Source: Luteimonas salinisoli (GTDB lineage Bacteria > Pseudomonadota > Gammaproteobacteria > Xanthomonadales > Xanthomonadaceae). Taken from it: 64,000 nt of DNA. A program made the translations under genes and the position numbers. The stretch lies in NCBI RefSeq assembly GCF_013425525.1, contig NZ_JACCKA010000049.1:1-64000 (forward strand), written 5' to 3'. Positions 18,687-27,201 of this stretch are shown here, one piece after another; positions within the stretch are counted from its first letter, which is position 1, and each line of letters opens with the position of its first letter. The notes beneath the pieces were generated by a model. That model saw only the letters and a list, made by a program, of their open reading frames with translations. It searched no databases and was not told the origin of the DNA.

Positions 18687-19181
18687 CTACAGCAGCAGCT
18701 GCCAGTACCCCACGTCCACCCAGCGCTCCTGCTTCCAGCCGACCTGCTCGAAACGTCCGGCCTCGCGGAATCCGAGGCGCTCGTGCAGCCGCACGCTGGC
18801 GGCATTGGGCAGGGCGATGCCGCCGATTACCGCGTGCATGCCGCAGGCGCGGATCGCGTCGATCAGCGCGGCGTAGAGGCGGCCGCCGACGCCGGCGCCC
18901 GTGCTTGCAGGGTCGAGGTACACGGTCGACTCCACCGTGTAGCGGTAGGCGCAGCGTCCCTTCCACTTCGACGCGTAGGCATAGCCGAGGATGCCAGCGG
19001 AGCCCTCCGCGACCAGCCAGGGCAGGCCGGCGTCCGCCGTCTCGGCGATCCGCGCCGCCATGCCCGCCGCCTCCACGGGCTCGGTTTCGAACGTCACGCA
19101 GGTGTGGGCGATGTAGTGGTTGTAGATGCCGGCGAGTGCGGCTGCGTCGGCGGCCAAGGCGGGGCGGAGGGCAATGTCCAT
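18687..19181 (-). CDS. GNAT N-acetyltransferase, phosphinothricin acetyltransferase-like
   Basis: 164 aa. Typical Pat/Bar-like features: N-terminal LRPALAADAAALAGIYNHYI, the ESTVYLDPASTGAGVGGRLYAAL stretch covering strand 4 and the acetyl-CoA pyrophosphate loop (here TGAGVG), and the C-terminal SVRLHERLGFREAG with VGWK..RWVDVGYWQ. It probably acetylates a small amine such as methionine sulfone or phosphinothricin-like compounds; the exact substrate cannot be read. The gene is monocistronic, downstream of the glnA regulatory region. Confidence 0.88.
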   Translation of the reverse strand: MDIALRPALAADAAALAGIYNHYIAHTCVTFETEPVEAAGMAARIAETADAGLPWLVAEGSAGILGYAYASKWKGRCAYRYTVESTVYLDPASTGAGVGGRLYAALIDAIRACGMHAVIGGIALPNAASVRLHERLGFREAGRFEQVGWKQERWVDVGYWQLLL

Positions 19182-19380
19182 GATCGAAGTTCGACAGGTA
19201 CCGGCGGACCGGCGGAGGCACCGGTGCCCTGCGACGGCGGCCGGCCGGCGCCGACTATAAGCCCCGCGACCCCTCGCCCGCGCGGCAAACAGGCAGCGGC
19301 ATACGCCCGCGGCCGACCGACAGCCGTTCGGGGCGCCGGGTTGCGGCCGGCCTGCGGCACCCAGCGGCGCGGGGATGGGC

Positions 19381-19409
19381 TTGATACATCGGGGTTCGAT
19401 GGGTATAAC
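19381..19409 (+). promoter_or_regulatory. Sigma-70 promoter of the padR gene
   Basis: TTGATA (19381-19386) and TATAAC (19404-19409) are separated by exactly 17 bases. The -10 ends only 6 bases before the ATG at 19416, so transcription should start at or within a base or two of the start codon, predicting a leaderless mRNA or use of the internal ATG at 19503. Confidence 0.75.
19384..19406. promoter_or_regulatory. Operator-like imperfect palindrome over the padR promoter
   Basis: ATACATCG, five bases, CGAT, then GGGTAT: an interrupted inverted repeat covering the spacer and part of both promoter boxes. The half-site ATACATCG recurs at 19862. Its position would make bound regulator block RNA polymerase, so it is a candidate autoregulatory PadR site. 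Confidence 0.5.
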
Positions 19410-19415
19410 GGCGGC

Positions 19416-19841
19416 ATGTCTCCCGCCGGCAAATCCTTGCGCCCGGTTGCGCGCCCCACGCCCGACTACGCCAGCCGCGGCTACTGGCAAGGCACGATCA
19501 AGATGTCGCTGTCCAAGTTCTTCGTGCTGCGGGTGCTGCACCAGCGGCCGATGCACGGCTACGAAGTCGTCCAGGCGGTGGAAAGGACCACCGGCGGCTG
19601 CTGCAGCCCCACCGAGGGGACCATCTACCCGATGCTCAACGACTTCGAGGCGAACGGCCTGCTCACCGCGCAGCTGGAGACGGTGCAGGGGCGCGAACGC
19701 AAGGTCTACACGCTCACCGGGCGCGGACGCGAGGCGTTCCGCGTGGCGGTGCAGGCCTGGCTGCAGGCCACCGACTGCATCCTGGCCAGTCGCGCGGCCA
19801 GCGAGGCCGCCGACCCCGACGCGCGCGACGGCTGCTGCTGA
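19416..19841 (+). CDS. PadR family transcriptional regulator, cysteine-rich
   Basis: 141 aa. The PadR winged helix spans about residues 33-105 ([19 protein letters not shown], then [17 protein letters not shown] and [16 protein letters not shown]), followed by a short C-terminal helix. Unusually it has a vicinal pair Cys62-Cys63 ([10 protein letters not shown]) just before the recognition region, Cys121, and a terminal pair Cys140-Cys141. Vicinal cysteines are typical of As(III)/Sb(III)-sensing regulators. The start at 19416 gives a leaderless mRNA; ATG 19503 (MSLSKFF) is a possible alternative. Followed by an MFS exporter, ArsH and a phosphodiesterase, which supports a metalloid-responsive role (inference). 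Confidence 0.8.
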   Translation: MSPAGKSLRPVARPTPDYASRGYWQGTIKMSLSKFFVLRVLHQRPMHGYEVVQAVERTTGGCCSPTEGTIYPMLNDFEANGLLTAQLETVQGRERKVYTLTGRGREAFRVAVQAWLQATDCILASRAASEAADPDARDGCC

Positions 19842-19861
19842 AATGGCTTTTTTTCGTCCAA

Positions 19862-19882
19862 ATACATCGATCATCGATGCAT
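19862..19882. promoter_or_regulatory. Operator-like palindrome between padR and the MFS gene
   Basis: ATACATCGA, TCA, TCGATGCAT: 9-bp arms with a single mismatch. It repeats the ATACATCG half-site found over the padR promoter. It lies 47-67 bases before the MFS start codon in a short AT-rich stretch, so it could control a second promoter for the exporter operon. Confidence 0.55.
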
Positions 19883-19928
19883 CGACCATCGACCTTTCGG
19901 GTTGCGGATCCGGCGGGAGGTCGCCGCG

Positions 19929-21143
19929 GTGAACCGCACCGGCGTGGTGATCGCCCTCGGTGGCGCCCAGACCCTGGCCTGGGGATCCAGCTACTACCTG
20001 CCGGCGATCCTGGCGATGCCGATGGCGCGGTCGCTCGGGCTCGCACCCGGCATGGTCTTCGGGGCGTTCTCGGGGGCGCTGGTGGTGGCGGCGCTGGTGG
20101 GTCCGCTGGTGGGTCGTCGCATCGACCGCCACGGCGGGCGTGGCGTGCTGGCGGCCTCGAGTCTGGTGTTCGCAGCGGGCCTTGCCCTGCTCGGGCTGGC
20201 GCAGGATGCATTCCAGCTGTTCGCCGCCTGGCTGGTGATCGGCCTGGGCATGTCGCTCGGCCTGTACGAGGCGGCGTTCGCCACTCTGGCGCGCCTCTAC
20301 GGCGACCATGCGCGCGGCGCGATCACCGGCATCACCCTGCTGGCAGGCTTCGCCAGCACGGTGTGCTGGCCGCTCTCGGCATGGCTGGACGCGGAACTCG
20401 GCTGGCGCGCCACCTGCCTGTTCTGGGCGGGCGCGCACCTGGCAGTCGGTCTTCCGGTCAACCGCCTGCTGGTGCCGAAGCCGCACGCGGGCACGGAAGG
20501 CGCTCCACACGCCGCCGCCCCGGCGGCTGGCGCGGACGGGACCGCCACCCGCGCACCCGCCGCGGCCCACCCGCGACGTGCCATGTGGCTGCTGGCATGC
20601 ATCTTCACGGGCAGCTGGTTCGTCGCCACCGCGATGGCCGCGCACCTGCCATGGCTGCTGCAGGAGGCCGGTGCCTCGGCCACGGCGGCCATCGCCGCCG
20701 CCGCCATGGTCGGGCCCGCGCAGGTCGCCGGCCGGCTGCTGGAATTCGGTCTGCTTCGGCACGTGCATCCGCTGCTTTCGGCGCGACTGGCGGCTTCAGC
20801 GCACCCCCTGGGCGCTCTCGCGCTGCTGGCGTTCGGCGCACCGGCGGCAATCCCTTTCGCCCTGCTTCACGGGGCCGGCAACGGCATCCTCACCATCGCC
20901 AAGGGCACCTTGCCGCTGGCGCTGTTCGGCCCCGGCGGCTACGGCTTCCGCCAGGGGGTGCTGATGGTGCCGGCGCGGTTCGCGCAGGCCGGGGCTCCGC
21001 TGCTGTTCGCGCTGCTGATGACCCGCTACGGCGCGAACGCCCTGCTGCTTTCGATCGCTCTGGCGCTGGCCGTGCTGGCCGCGCTGCTCGCCCTCGTCCC
21101 CGCGCCGGCACGGCCCGGCTTGCCACAGGAGAACCCCGCATGA
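19929..21143 (+). CDS. MFS transporter, putative metalloid/arsenical exporter
   Basis: 404 aa with 12 predicted transmembrane helices in two halves split by an Ala/Pro-rich loop (about residues 190-220). The loop between helices 2 and 3 reads [17 protein letters not shown], the MFS signature A region. GTG at 19929 is chosen as start: GGGAGG lies 8 bases upstream and the first TM begins soon after. A longer frame from 19902 has no ribosome-binding site. Its stop overlaps the arsH start (ATGA). Export of arsenicals is inferred from linkage to arsH and the Cys-rich PadR; other toxic substrates are possible. Confidence 0.75.
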   Translation: MNRTGVVIALGGAQTLAWGSSYYLPAILAMPMARSLGLAPGMVFGAFSGALVVAALVGPLVGRRIDRHGGRGVLAASSLVFAAGLALLGLAQDAFQLFAAWLVIGLGMSLGLYEAAFATLARLYGDHARGAITGITLLAGFASTVCWPLSAWLDAELGWRATCLFWAGAHLAVGLPVNRLLVPKPHAGTEGAPHAAAPAAGADGTATRAPAAAHPRRAMWLLACIFTGSWFVATAMAAHLPWLLQEAGASATAAIAAAAMVGPAQVAGRLLEFGLLRHVHPLLSARLAASAHPLGALALLAFGAPAAIPFALLHGAGNGILTIAKGTLPLALFGPGGYGFRQGVLMVPARFAQAGAPLLFALLMTRYGANALLLSIALALAVLAALLALVPAPARPGLPQENPA

Positions 21144-21907
21144 GGCTTCGCACCCTGCCCGACCCCGACCACCTGCCGGCGCTGCAGCCGCAACATGCGC
21201 TGCACCGCCCGGCCGAAGGCCTGGCGCCCGGGCCGCAGGCGCCGCCGCGGATCCTGCTGCTGTACGGCTCGCTGCGCGAGCGTTCGTATTCGCGGCTGGC
21301 GATCGAGGAAGCCGCCCGGCTGGTGCGCCATTTCGGCGGCGAGCCGCGCATCTTCGATCCGTCCGATCTGCCGCTGCCCGACCAGGGGTCCGGCGGGGAC
21401 CACCCCGCGGTGCGCGAACTGCGCGAGCTGTCGCTGTGGTCGGAAGGCCAGATCTGGTGCAGCCCGGAGCGGCACGGCCAGATCACCGGCGTGATGAAGG
21501 CGCAGATCGATCACCTGCCGCTGAGCATGGGCGGCATCCGCCCCACCCAGGGCCGGGCGCTCGCGGTGATGCAGGTCTCGGGCGGCTCGCAGTCGTTCAA
21601 CTCGGTCAACACCCTGCGCCTGCTCGGGCGCTGGATGCGCATGTTCACCATTCCCAATCAGTCCAGTGTGCCGCAGGCGTTTCGCCGCTTCGACGAGGCC
21701 GGGCGGATGCTGCCGTCGAGCTACTACGAGCGTATCGTCGACGTGGTGGAGGAACTGATCCGCTTCACCGTACTGCTGCGGCCGCACGCGGCGCAGCTGG
21801 TGGACCGCTACTCCGAGCGCCGGCAGGCGGCCGACGCCGCGCTGGAGGCGGCCAACGACCTCTCCTCGATCGCGATCGCGCCGCAGAACCGGGAAGCGCA
21901 GGCATGA
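21140..21907 (+). CDS. arsH: Arsenical resistance NADPH-dependent FMN oxidoreductase ArsH
   Basis: 255 aa. The N-terminal arm is followed by the FMN phosphate-binding loop [12 protein letters not shown], and the flavodoxin-like fold continues with [20 protein letters not shown] and the [17 protein letters not shown] segment, all hallmark ArsH sequences. ArsH is known to oxidise trivalent methyl- and aryl-arsenicals to less toxic pentavalent forms. AGGAGA precedes the ATG, which overlaps the MFS stop. The next gene again overlaps by ATGA, so the three are translationally coupled. No arsB, arsC or arsR is present nearby. Confidence 0.95.
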   Translation: MRLRTLPDPDHLPALQPQHALHRPAEGLAPGPQAPPRILLLYGSLRERSYSRLAIEEAARLVRHFGGEPRIFDPSDLPLPDQGSGGDHPAVRELRELSLWSEGQIWCSPERHGQITGVMKAQIDHLPLSMGGIRPTQGRALAVMQVSGGSQSFNSVNTLRLLGRWMRMFTIPNQSSVPQAFRRFDEAGRMLPSSYYERIVDVVEELIRFTVLLRPHAAQLVDRYSERRQAADAALEAANDLSSIAIAPQNREAQA

Positions 21908-22668
21908 GCAGCATCATCTGGATGACCGACCCGCACCTGGCCACGCCCGGCCAGGCGCAGCCCATGGGCGTGGACGCCTGGCCGCGGCTGCGCGCCGCCC
22001 TGGCCGAGGCGGCGGCCCGGCACGCAGGCGCCAGCCGCGCGGTACTGACCGGCGACCTGGCGCAGCGCGGCGAACCCGCCACCTACGCCGCGCTGCGCGA
22101 AGCGCTCGCGGAACTGCCGATGCCGTACCGGCTGCTGCCGGGCAACCACGACGACCGCGCCGAACTGCTGGCGGCGTTCCCGGACACCGGCAGCCACCGC
22201 GGCTTCGTGCAGAGCTTCGAGGATCTCGGCGACGCCCAGCTCCTGTACCTGGACACCCTGGCGAACGACGGCAGCCACCACGGCGAGCTGTGCGGCGAGC
22301 GCCTGCACTGGCTGGAGGTGCGCCTGGCCGAAGCGGACGCGCGGCCCCTGCTGGTGTTCCAGCACCACCCCCCGTTCGCGGTGGGAATCCCGGCCGTGGA
22401 CCGGCTGCGGCTGCTCGAGAGCGACCCGCTCGAGCGCCTGCTGCGGGCCCGTACCGCGCCCACCCACCTGTTCTGCGGCCATATCCACCGCAGCATGTCG
22501 GGGCGCTGGGCCGGGCACCCGTTCGCCACGCTCAAGAGCCTGCACGTACAGATCGCCCTCGATGCGACGGCGCCGAAACTGCAGTACAGCGACGAGCCGC
22601 CGGGCTACGGCGTGATCGAGGTCGCCGGCGACGACATCCAGGTGCACTACCGCGACCTGCCGGCCTGA
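21904..22668 (+). CDS. Calcineurin-like metallophosphoesterase (cyclic-nucleotide phosphodiesterase type)
   Basis: 254 aa. Metal-binding motifs of the family are in order: the D-x-H near the N-terminus (MTDPHLA), GD in [13 protein letters not shown] in LLPGNHDDR, the H in VFQHHPPF, and GHIHRSMSG. These resemble CpdA/Icc class III phosphodiesterases. The natural substrate cannot be told from sequence. Its ATG overlaps the arsH stop, so it belongs to the same operon, an uncommon partner whose role in metalloid response is unknown. Confidence 0.85.
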   Translation: MSSIIWMTDPHLATPGQAQPMGVDAWPRLRAALAEAAARHAGASRAVLTGDLAQRGEPATYAALREALAELPMPYRLLPGNHDDRAELLAAFPDTGSHRGFVQSFEDLGDAQLLYLDTLANDGSHHGELCGERLHWLEVRLAEADARPLLVFQHHPPFAVGIPAVDRLRLLESDPLERLLRARTAPTHLFCGHIHRSMSGRWAGHPFATLKSLHVQIALDATAPKLQYSDEPPGYGVIEVAGDDIQVHYRDLPA

Positions 22669-22705
22669 CGCGCCGATCCAACGGACTGCATCGGCCCGGG
22701 CGCCG

Positions 22706-23167
22706 TCACGGTGCCTCCCCGGCCGGCACCGCGACCGCATCGATCTCGAACAGCATGCCGTCCAGGGCCAGCCGCGGCACCGGGATCAGGGTGCAGGCGG
22801 GCCGGTGCCCGCCGAATGCCCGCCCCAGTTCTTCGCCGAAGATGCGCAGCCGGGCGTGGTCGTGGTCGACGACCAGGACCGTCAGCTTGACCACGTCGGC
22901 GGGCGCTGCGCCGGCGGCGGACAGCGCGCGCAGCAGATTGGCCAGCGCCTGGCGCACCTGCGCGCGGAACGCCGGCGACAGTCTGCCGTGGACGGTCTCG
23001 CCGCCCTGCCCGGCCACGAACACCCAGCGCCCCGCACCCGCCACGCTGGCGACATGGGAATAGCCGTTGGAAGCGGGATCGTAGAGTTCGGGCGGATCGA
23101 GCAGGGTCAGCACGCGGCGATGGCCGGCCTGGACGGCGGGAAGCGTGGCTTCGGGGTTGCGGGTCAT
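22706..23167 (-). CDS. RidA family (YjgF/YER057c/UK114) protein
   Basis: 153 aa. The RidA trimer fold is recognisable: SHVASVAGAGRWVFVAGQGG, the RAQVRQALANLLRALSAAGA helix, ADVVKLTVLVVD and RPACTLIPVPRLA..GMLFEIDAVAV. The Arg that defines active 2-aminoacrylate/imine deaminases is probably the one in HRPACTLI. It hydrolyses reactive enamine/imine intermediates or a related substrate. Convergent with the phosphodiesterase gene and divergent from uppP. Confidence 0.85.
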   Translation of the reverse strand: MTRNPEATLPAVQAGHRRVLTLLDPPELYDPASNGYSHVASVAGAGRWVFVAGQGGETVHGRLSPAFRAQVRQALANLLRALSAAGAAPADVVKLTVLVVDHDHARLRIFGEELGRAFGGHRPACTLIPVPRLALDGMLFEIDAVAVPAGEAP

Positions 23168-23339
23168 CGGCGATTCTCCTGTTGCGTCGGGGGACTACCG
23201 GCATGGTCGAGCGACAGCGTCGGTTTGTGACGCCCGCCCATCCCCCCGTGCGGCTCGCGGCCCGTTCGCTCCGGGCCGCGACGGAAAGCAAGCGTGGTCT
23301 GTCGCGTATCCTTGCGCTTCCCCACGGCCGCGAACCTTC

Positions 23340-24134
23340 ATGTCGGATCTGCTTTCCGCCCTGCTGCTGGGCATCGTCGAAGGCCTCACCGAGTTCCTGC
23401 CGGTGTCCAGCACCGGGCACCTGCTGATCGTCCAGCACTGGCTCGGCGCGCGCTCCGACTTCTTCAACATCGTGATCCAGGCCGGCGCGATCCTGGCGAT
23501 CACCCTGGTCTTCCGGCAGCGACTGTGGACGCTGGCCACCGGCCTGGGCGAGCGCGACAACCGCGACTACGCGCTGAAGCTGGCGACGGCCTTCGCGGTG
23601 ACCGCGCTGGTCGGCCTGCCGGTGCGCCTGGCCGGCTGGGAGCTGCCCGAAACGGTGACCCCGGTGGCCTGGGCGCTGATCCTCGGCGGCGTGTGGATGA
23701 TCGTCGCCGAGCGCCTGGCCGAGCGCCGCGGGGACCGCACCGACGTCACCTGGACGGTGGCGGTGCTGGTCGGCCTGGCGCAGGTGGTGGCCGGGGTCTT
23801 CCCGGGCACCTCGCGCTCGGCGGCGGCGATCTTCATGGCGATGCTGGCCGGGCTGAGCCGGCGTTCCTCCGCCACCGAATTCGTGTTCCTGGTCGGCATC
23901 CCGACCATGTTCGCGGCCAGCGCCTATGCCTTCCTCGAGCTGTGGATGAAGCAGGGGCTGGGGGGCGAGGCCTGGGGTGAGGTGGCGCTGGCGTTCGCCG
24001 CGGCCACCGCCACCGGCTTCGTCGTCGTGCGCTGGCTGCTGGGCTACATCAAGTCGCACCGCTATACCGGCTTCGCGGTCTACCGGGTGCTGCTGGGCGC
24101 GACGCTGTTGCTGGTGCTGCCTGCCGGGGATTGA
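23340..24134 (+). CDS. uppP: Undecaprenyl-diphosphatase UppP/BacA
   Basis: 264 aa, eight predicted transmembrane helices. Both family motifs are intact: EGLTEFLPVSSTGHL near the N-terminus and GVFPGTSRSAAAIFMAMLAGLSR in the second half. It dephosphorylates undecaprenyl pyrophosphate in the inner membrane to recycle the carrier for peptidoglycan and other envelope polymers, and confers bacitracin tolerance when overproduced. The ATG is chosen as the first before the GIVEG motif. Monocistronic. Confidence 0.97.
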   Translation: MSDLLSALLLGIVEGLTEFLPVSSTGHLLIVQHWLGARSDFFNIVIQAGAILAITLVFRQRLWTLATGLGERDNRDYALKLATAFAVTALVGLPVRLAGWELPETVTPVAWALILGGVWMIVAERLAERRGDRTDVTWTVAVLVGLAQVVAGVFPGTSRSAAAIFMAMLAGLSRRSSATEFVFLVGIPTMFAASAYAFLELWMKQGLGGEAWGEVALAFAAATATGFVVVRWLLGYIKSHRYTGFAVYRVLLGATLLLVLPAGD

Positions 24135-24270
24135 CTCCCTGGCAGCGCGCAGGCGCGAAGGCCGGCGGCGGGTGTCGAAACGACGCTCCGCGGTTCGTCG
24201 CATCATCGGAACCGCCGGGAGCGCCGCAGCGGCGCCCCCCGGGGCCACCCGACCACCCAGGAGACCCGCA

Positions 24271-24627
24271 ATGAGCTATGTCGATGGATTCCTGCTCGCC
24301 GTTCCCAAGGCGAAGCTGTCCGCCTACCGCGCCCTGGCGCGCAAGGCCGGCAAGATCTGGATGGAGTACGGCGCGCTGCAGTACGTGGAGTGCGTCGAGG
24401 ACGACGTGCAGCCCGGCAAGACGACCTCGTTCCCGCAGGCGGTGAAGCTGAAGAAGGACGAGGTGGTGGTGTTCTCGTACATCGTCTACAAGTCGCGGGC
24501 GCAGCGCGACCGCGTCAACAAGCAGGTGATGGCCGACCCGCGGCTTGCCAGCATGGACCCGAAGACGCTGCCGTTCGACGGCAAGCGGATGATCTGGGGC
24601 GGATTCAAGGGCATCGTCGAAATGTGA
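24271..24627 (+). CDS. DUF1428 (YbaA-like) family protein
   Basis: 118 aa. It begins MSYVDGFLLAVPK and contains WMEYGALQYVECV, FPQAVKLKKDEVVVFSYIVYKSR and the terminal PFDGKRMIWGGFKGIVEM, which are characteristic of the DUF1428 ferredoxin-like dimeric alpha/beta-barrel family (E. coli YbaA). Biochemical role unknown. CCAGGAG precedes the ATG by 8 bases. The next gene (GFA family) follows after 51 bases. Confidence 0.92.
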   Translation: MSYVDGFLLAVPKAKLSAYRALARKAGKIWMEYGALQYVECVEDDVQPGKTTSFPQAVKLKKDEVVVFSYIVYKSRAQRDRVNKQVMADPRLASMDPKTLPFDGKRMIWGGFKGIVEM

Positions 24628-24678
24628 TCGTCGCCGCGCCTCGGTCGCGAGGCGCGGCCGCCGCAGGGAGCGGACCCC

Positions 24679-25083
24679 ATGAGAAGAACCTACACCGGCA
24701 GTTGCCACTGCGGCGCCGTCCGCTTCGAGGCGGATCTGGACCTGGAGCTGGGCACCAGCCGCTGCAACTGCTCGATCTGCGTGCGCGGGCGATTCTGGAA
24801 GGCGATCGTGCCCGACGAGGACTTCCGCCTGCTCGGCGGCGAAGACGCGCTCAGCGAGTACCGCTTCGGCAGCGGCGCGATCCGCCACCGCTTCTGCAGC
24901 CGCTGCGGGGTCAAGCCGTTCGGACGCGGCGAGATGCCCGAGCTCGGCGGCGTGTTCCACGCGGTCAACGTGGCCTGCCTCGAAGGCATCGACCCCCGCG
25001 AGCTGGACGCGCTGGCGGTGGAGCCGCAGGACGGACGCGAGGATCGCCAGGATCGTGCGCCCGCATTCACTTCGTACCTGTAG
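24679..25083 (+). CDS. GFA/CENP-V family zinc-binding protein
   Basis: 134 aa. Zinc ligands typical of the glutathione-dependent formaldehyde-activating enzyme fold are present: SCHCGAVRFE (Cys9, Cys11), the central CNCSIC and the FCSRCGVKPF motif. Family members may condense formaldehyde with glutathione, but many have other or unknown roles, so no specific reaction is assigned. GGGAGCGG lies before the ATG. Probably cotranscribed with the DUF1428 gene. Confidence 0.9.
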   Translation: MRRTYTGSCHCGAVRFEADLDLELGTSRCNCSICVRGRFWKAIVPDEDFRLLGGEDALSEYRFGSGAIRHRFCSRCGVKPFGRGEMPELGGVFHAVNVACLEGIDPRELDALAVEPQDGREDRQDRAPAFTSYL

Positions 25084-25153
25084 CTGGCGGCCTTGGCTGG
25101 CGGCGACCGGAGACGGGGCCGAAGCTCACGGCACGGCAGCAGCTGGCCGGCGA

Positions 25154-26419
25154 TCAGGCCTGCGCGGCGCTGCGGGCGGCGCGTTCGAGCAGCAGCGCGC
25201 GCTCGCGCTCGTTGCCGGCCAGCCCCGCGGCGCGCTCGAACTCGTCCTTCGCTTCGGCGTGGCGGCCCAGCTTCGCCAGCAAGTCGCCGCGCACCCCGGG
25301 CAACAGGTGGTATTTCGCCAGGGCAGGCGCGTCCAGTAGCTGATCAGCCAGGTCCAGTCCGGCCTGCGGCCCGTAGGCCATCGCCAGCGCCACCGCGCGG
25401 TTGAGCTCCACCACCGGCGAAGGCGCCTGCGTCGACAGCGCGTCGTACAGCGCCACGATCCCGACCCAGTCGGTCTCCCCGGCGGTAGCCGCACGCGCGT
25501 GGCAGGCGGCGATCGCCGCCTGCAGCGCGTACGGGCCGCGCACCTCGCCCAGACGTTCGGCGCGTTCCAGCGCCTCCAGCCCGCGGCCGATCAGCAGCCG
25601 GTTCCACTTGCCGCGGTCCTGGTCGGGCAGCAGGATCGGGGTGCCGTCGGGCGCGGTGCGCGCGCCCAGGCGCGAGGCCTGCAGCTCCATCAGCGCCACC
25701 AGTCCGTGCACCTCGGCCTCGCGCGGCATCAGGCCGGCCAGTACCCGCCCCAGCCGCAGCGCGTCCTCGCACAGTCCGGGCCGGATCCAGTCCTCGCCGC
25801 TGCTGGCCGAGTAGCCCTCGTTGAAGACCAGGTAGATCACCCCCAGCACCGCGGCCAGCCGCGGCGCCAGCTCCTCGCGGCGCGGGATCTCGAACGGCAC
25901 CTGCGCGGCGCCGAGGCTGCGCTTGGCACGGACGATGCGCTGCGCCACGGTGGGCTCGGGCAGCAGGAACGCGCGGGCGATCTCCGGCGTGGTCAGGCCG
26001 CCGAGCATGCGCAGGGTCAGCGCCACTTGCGCCTCGGTGGAGAGCACCGGATGGCAGGCGATGAAGATCAGCCGCAGCAGGTCGTCGCCGATCTCGTCGT
26101 CGAGCTCGGCGGTATGCCTGGCATCGGCGTCCTCGCGGTCGGACTCGAGCTCGTAGGCGAGCTGCTCGTGCTTGCGGTCGAGCAGCTTGGCGCGGCGCAG
26201 GCGGTCGATGGCGCGGTGCTTGGCGGTGGCCATCAGCCACGCGCCCGGGTTATCGGGCACCCCGGTCCGCGGCCAACGCTCGAGCGCCGCCACCAGCGCG
26301 TCCTGCGCCAGCTCCTCGGCCAGGTCGAGGTCGCGCACCATGCGCATCAGCCCGGCGATGAGCCGGGGCGACTCGATCCGCCAGACCGCGTCGATGGTCC
26401 TGTTGACGTCCGTGCTCAT
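25154..26419 (-). CDS. ECF sigma factor with C-terminal TPR extension (ECF42 type)
   Basis: 421 aa, about twice the length of a plain ECF factor. Sigma region 2 (residues ~15-85: AGLMRMVRDLDLAEELAQDALVAAL, then NPGAWLMATAKHRAIDRLRR) and region 4 (~125-180: LTLRMLGGLTTPEIARAFLLPEPTVAQRIVRAK) are followed by a long helical extension (~190-420) characteristic of the ECF42 (DUF6596) group, which has no cognate anti-sigma factor. ECF42 genes are characteristically linked to DGPF/YCII-domain proteins, as here. It is the last gene of a minus-strand trio behind an ECF42-like promoter, which implies positive autoregulation. Confidence 0.92.
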   Translation of the reverse strand: MSTDVNRTIDAVWRIESPRLIAGLMRMVRDLDLAEELAQDALVAALERWPRTGVPDNPGAWLMATAKHRAIDRLRRAKLLDRKHEQLAYELESDREDADARHTAELDDEIGDDLLRLIFIACHPVLSTEAQVALTLRMLGGLTTPEIARAFLLPEPTVAQRIVRAKRSLGAAQVPFEIPRREELAPRLAAVLGVIYLVFNEGYSASSGEDWIRPGLCEDALRLGRVLAGLMPREAEVHGLVALMELQASRLGARTAPDGTPILLPDQDRGKWNRLLIGRGLEALERAERLGEVRGPYALQAAIAACHARAATAGETDWVGIVALYDALSTQAPSPVVELNRAVALAMAYGPQAGLDLADQLLDAPALAKYHLLPGVRGDLLAKLGRHAEAKDEFERAAGLAGNERERALLLERAARSAAQA

Positions 26420-26478
26420 GGCGCCGGATCAGACCACCATGGGCGCGCCGCCGCAAGGGCCGTCGGTCCCGCCCGTCG

Positions 26479-27138
26479 TCAATCGCGGTCCGGGGCGCCG
26501 AGCGGGAACAGCGGCCGGTACGGACGCGCCTCGTCGACCGCGCGCGCGAACGAGGGCCGCGCCAGTAGCCGCTGCCGGTAGGCATGGACGTTGGCGAATC
26601 CTTCGGCGATGCGATGGGTCCAGTCGGCATAGAACAGGAACGGCGCGGCGCCACAGTCGGCCAGGCTGAAGGCGTCGCCCGCCGCCCAGGTGCGGCCCGC
26701 CATCCTGCGCTCGAGCCAAGCATAGGCGGTCTCGAGCATGGCGCGGGCGTCCTCGACGCCCTGGGCGTCGCGCCGGTCGGCCGGCCGCAGGCTGTCGAAG
26801 ACGAGCTTCTGCTGGGGCGTGGAGACGTAGTTGTCGAAGAAGCGGTCGAGCATGCGCACCTCGAGCGCCGCGTGCGGGTCCTCCGGGATCAGGCGCACGC
26901 GGCCGGGATGCCGCAGCTGGAGGTGCTCGATGATGATGCTGGCCTCGACCACCATCGTGCCCTCGTCCATCAGCATCGGGAAGCGCTGCAGCGGCCACGC
27001 CGCCGCCAGTTCGCGCCAGGCGGGGCTGTCCGGCCCGTCGAGCATGCGCAGCTCGAAGGCGGTGTCGTTCTCGTACAGCGCCACCAGCACCTTCTGGCAG
27101 TAGGACGAGAACGGATGGGCGTAGAGCTGCAACGGCAT
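26479..27138 (-). CDS. Glutathione S-transferase family protein
   Basis: 219 aa. The thioredoxin-fold N-terminal domain (YAHPFSSYCQKVLVALYEN, with SSYCQK at the catalytic region, then VEASIIIEHL for glutathione binding) is followed by an all-helical C-terminal domain (YAWLERRMAGRTWAAGDAFSLADC). It probably conjugates or reduces electrophiles with glutathione in the cytosol. It sits between the DGPF fusion gene and the ECF42 sigma gene, with gaps of about 60 bases on each side, suggesting that it is part of the ECF42 regulon. Confidence 0.92.
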   Translation of the reverse strand: MPLQLYAHPFSSYCQKVLVALYENDTAFELRMLDGPDSPAWRELAAAWPLQRFPMLMDEGTMVVEASIIIEHLQLRHPGRVRLIPEDPHAALEVRMLDRFFDNYVSTPQQKLVFDSLRPADRRDAQGVEDARAMLETAYAWLERRMAGRTWAAGDAFSLADCGAAPFLFYADWTHRIAEGFANVHAYRQRLLARPSFARAVDEARPYRPLFPLGAPDRD

Positions 27139-27201
27139 GCGGGTCTCCTGTCGCGATGGGTGGTGGTGAAGGGGAGCGGACGCGCGGCGCGCGGCGCCCG
27201 G

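Noticed and set aside
19862-19893. Repeated ATCGA units as a possible CRISPR or iteron array
   Set aside because: Only one 32-base stretch; better explained as an operator-like palindrome.
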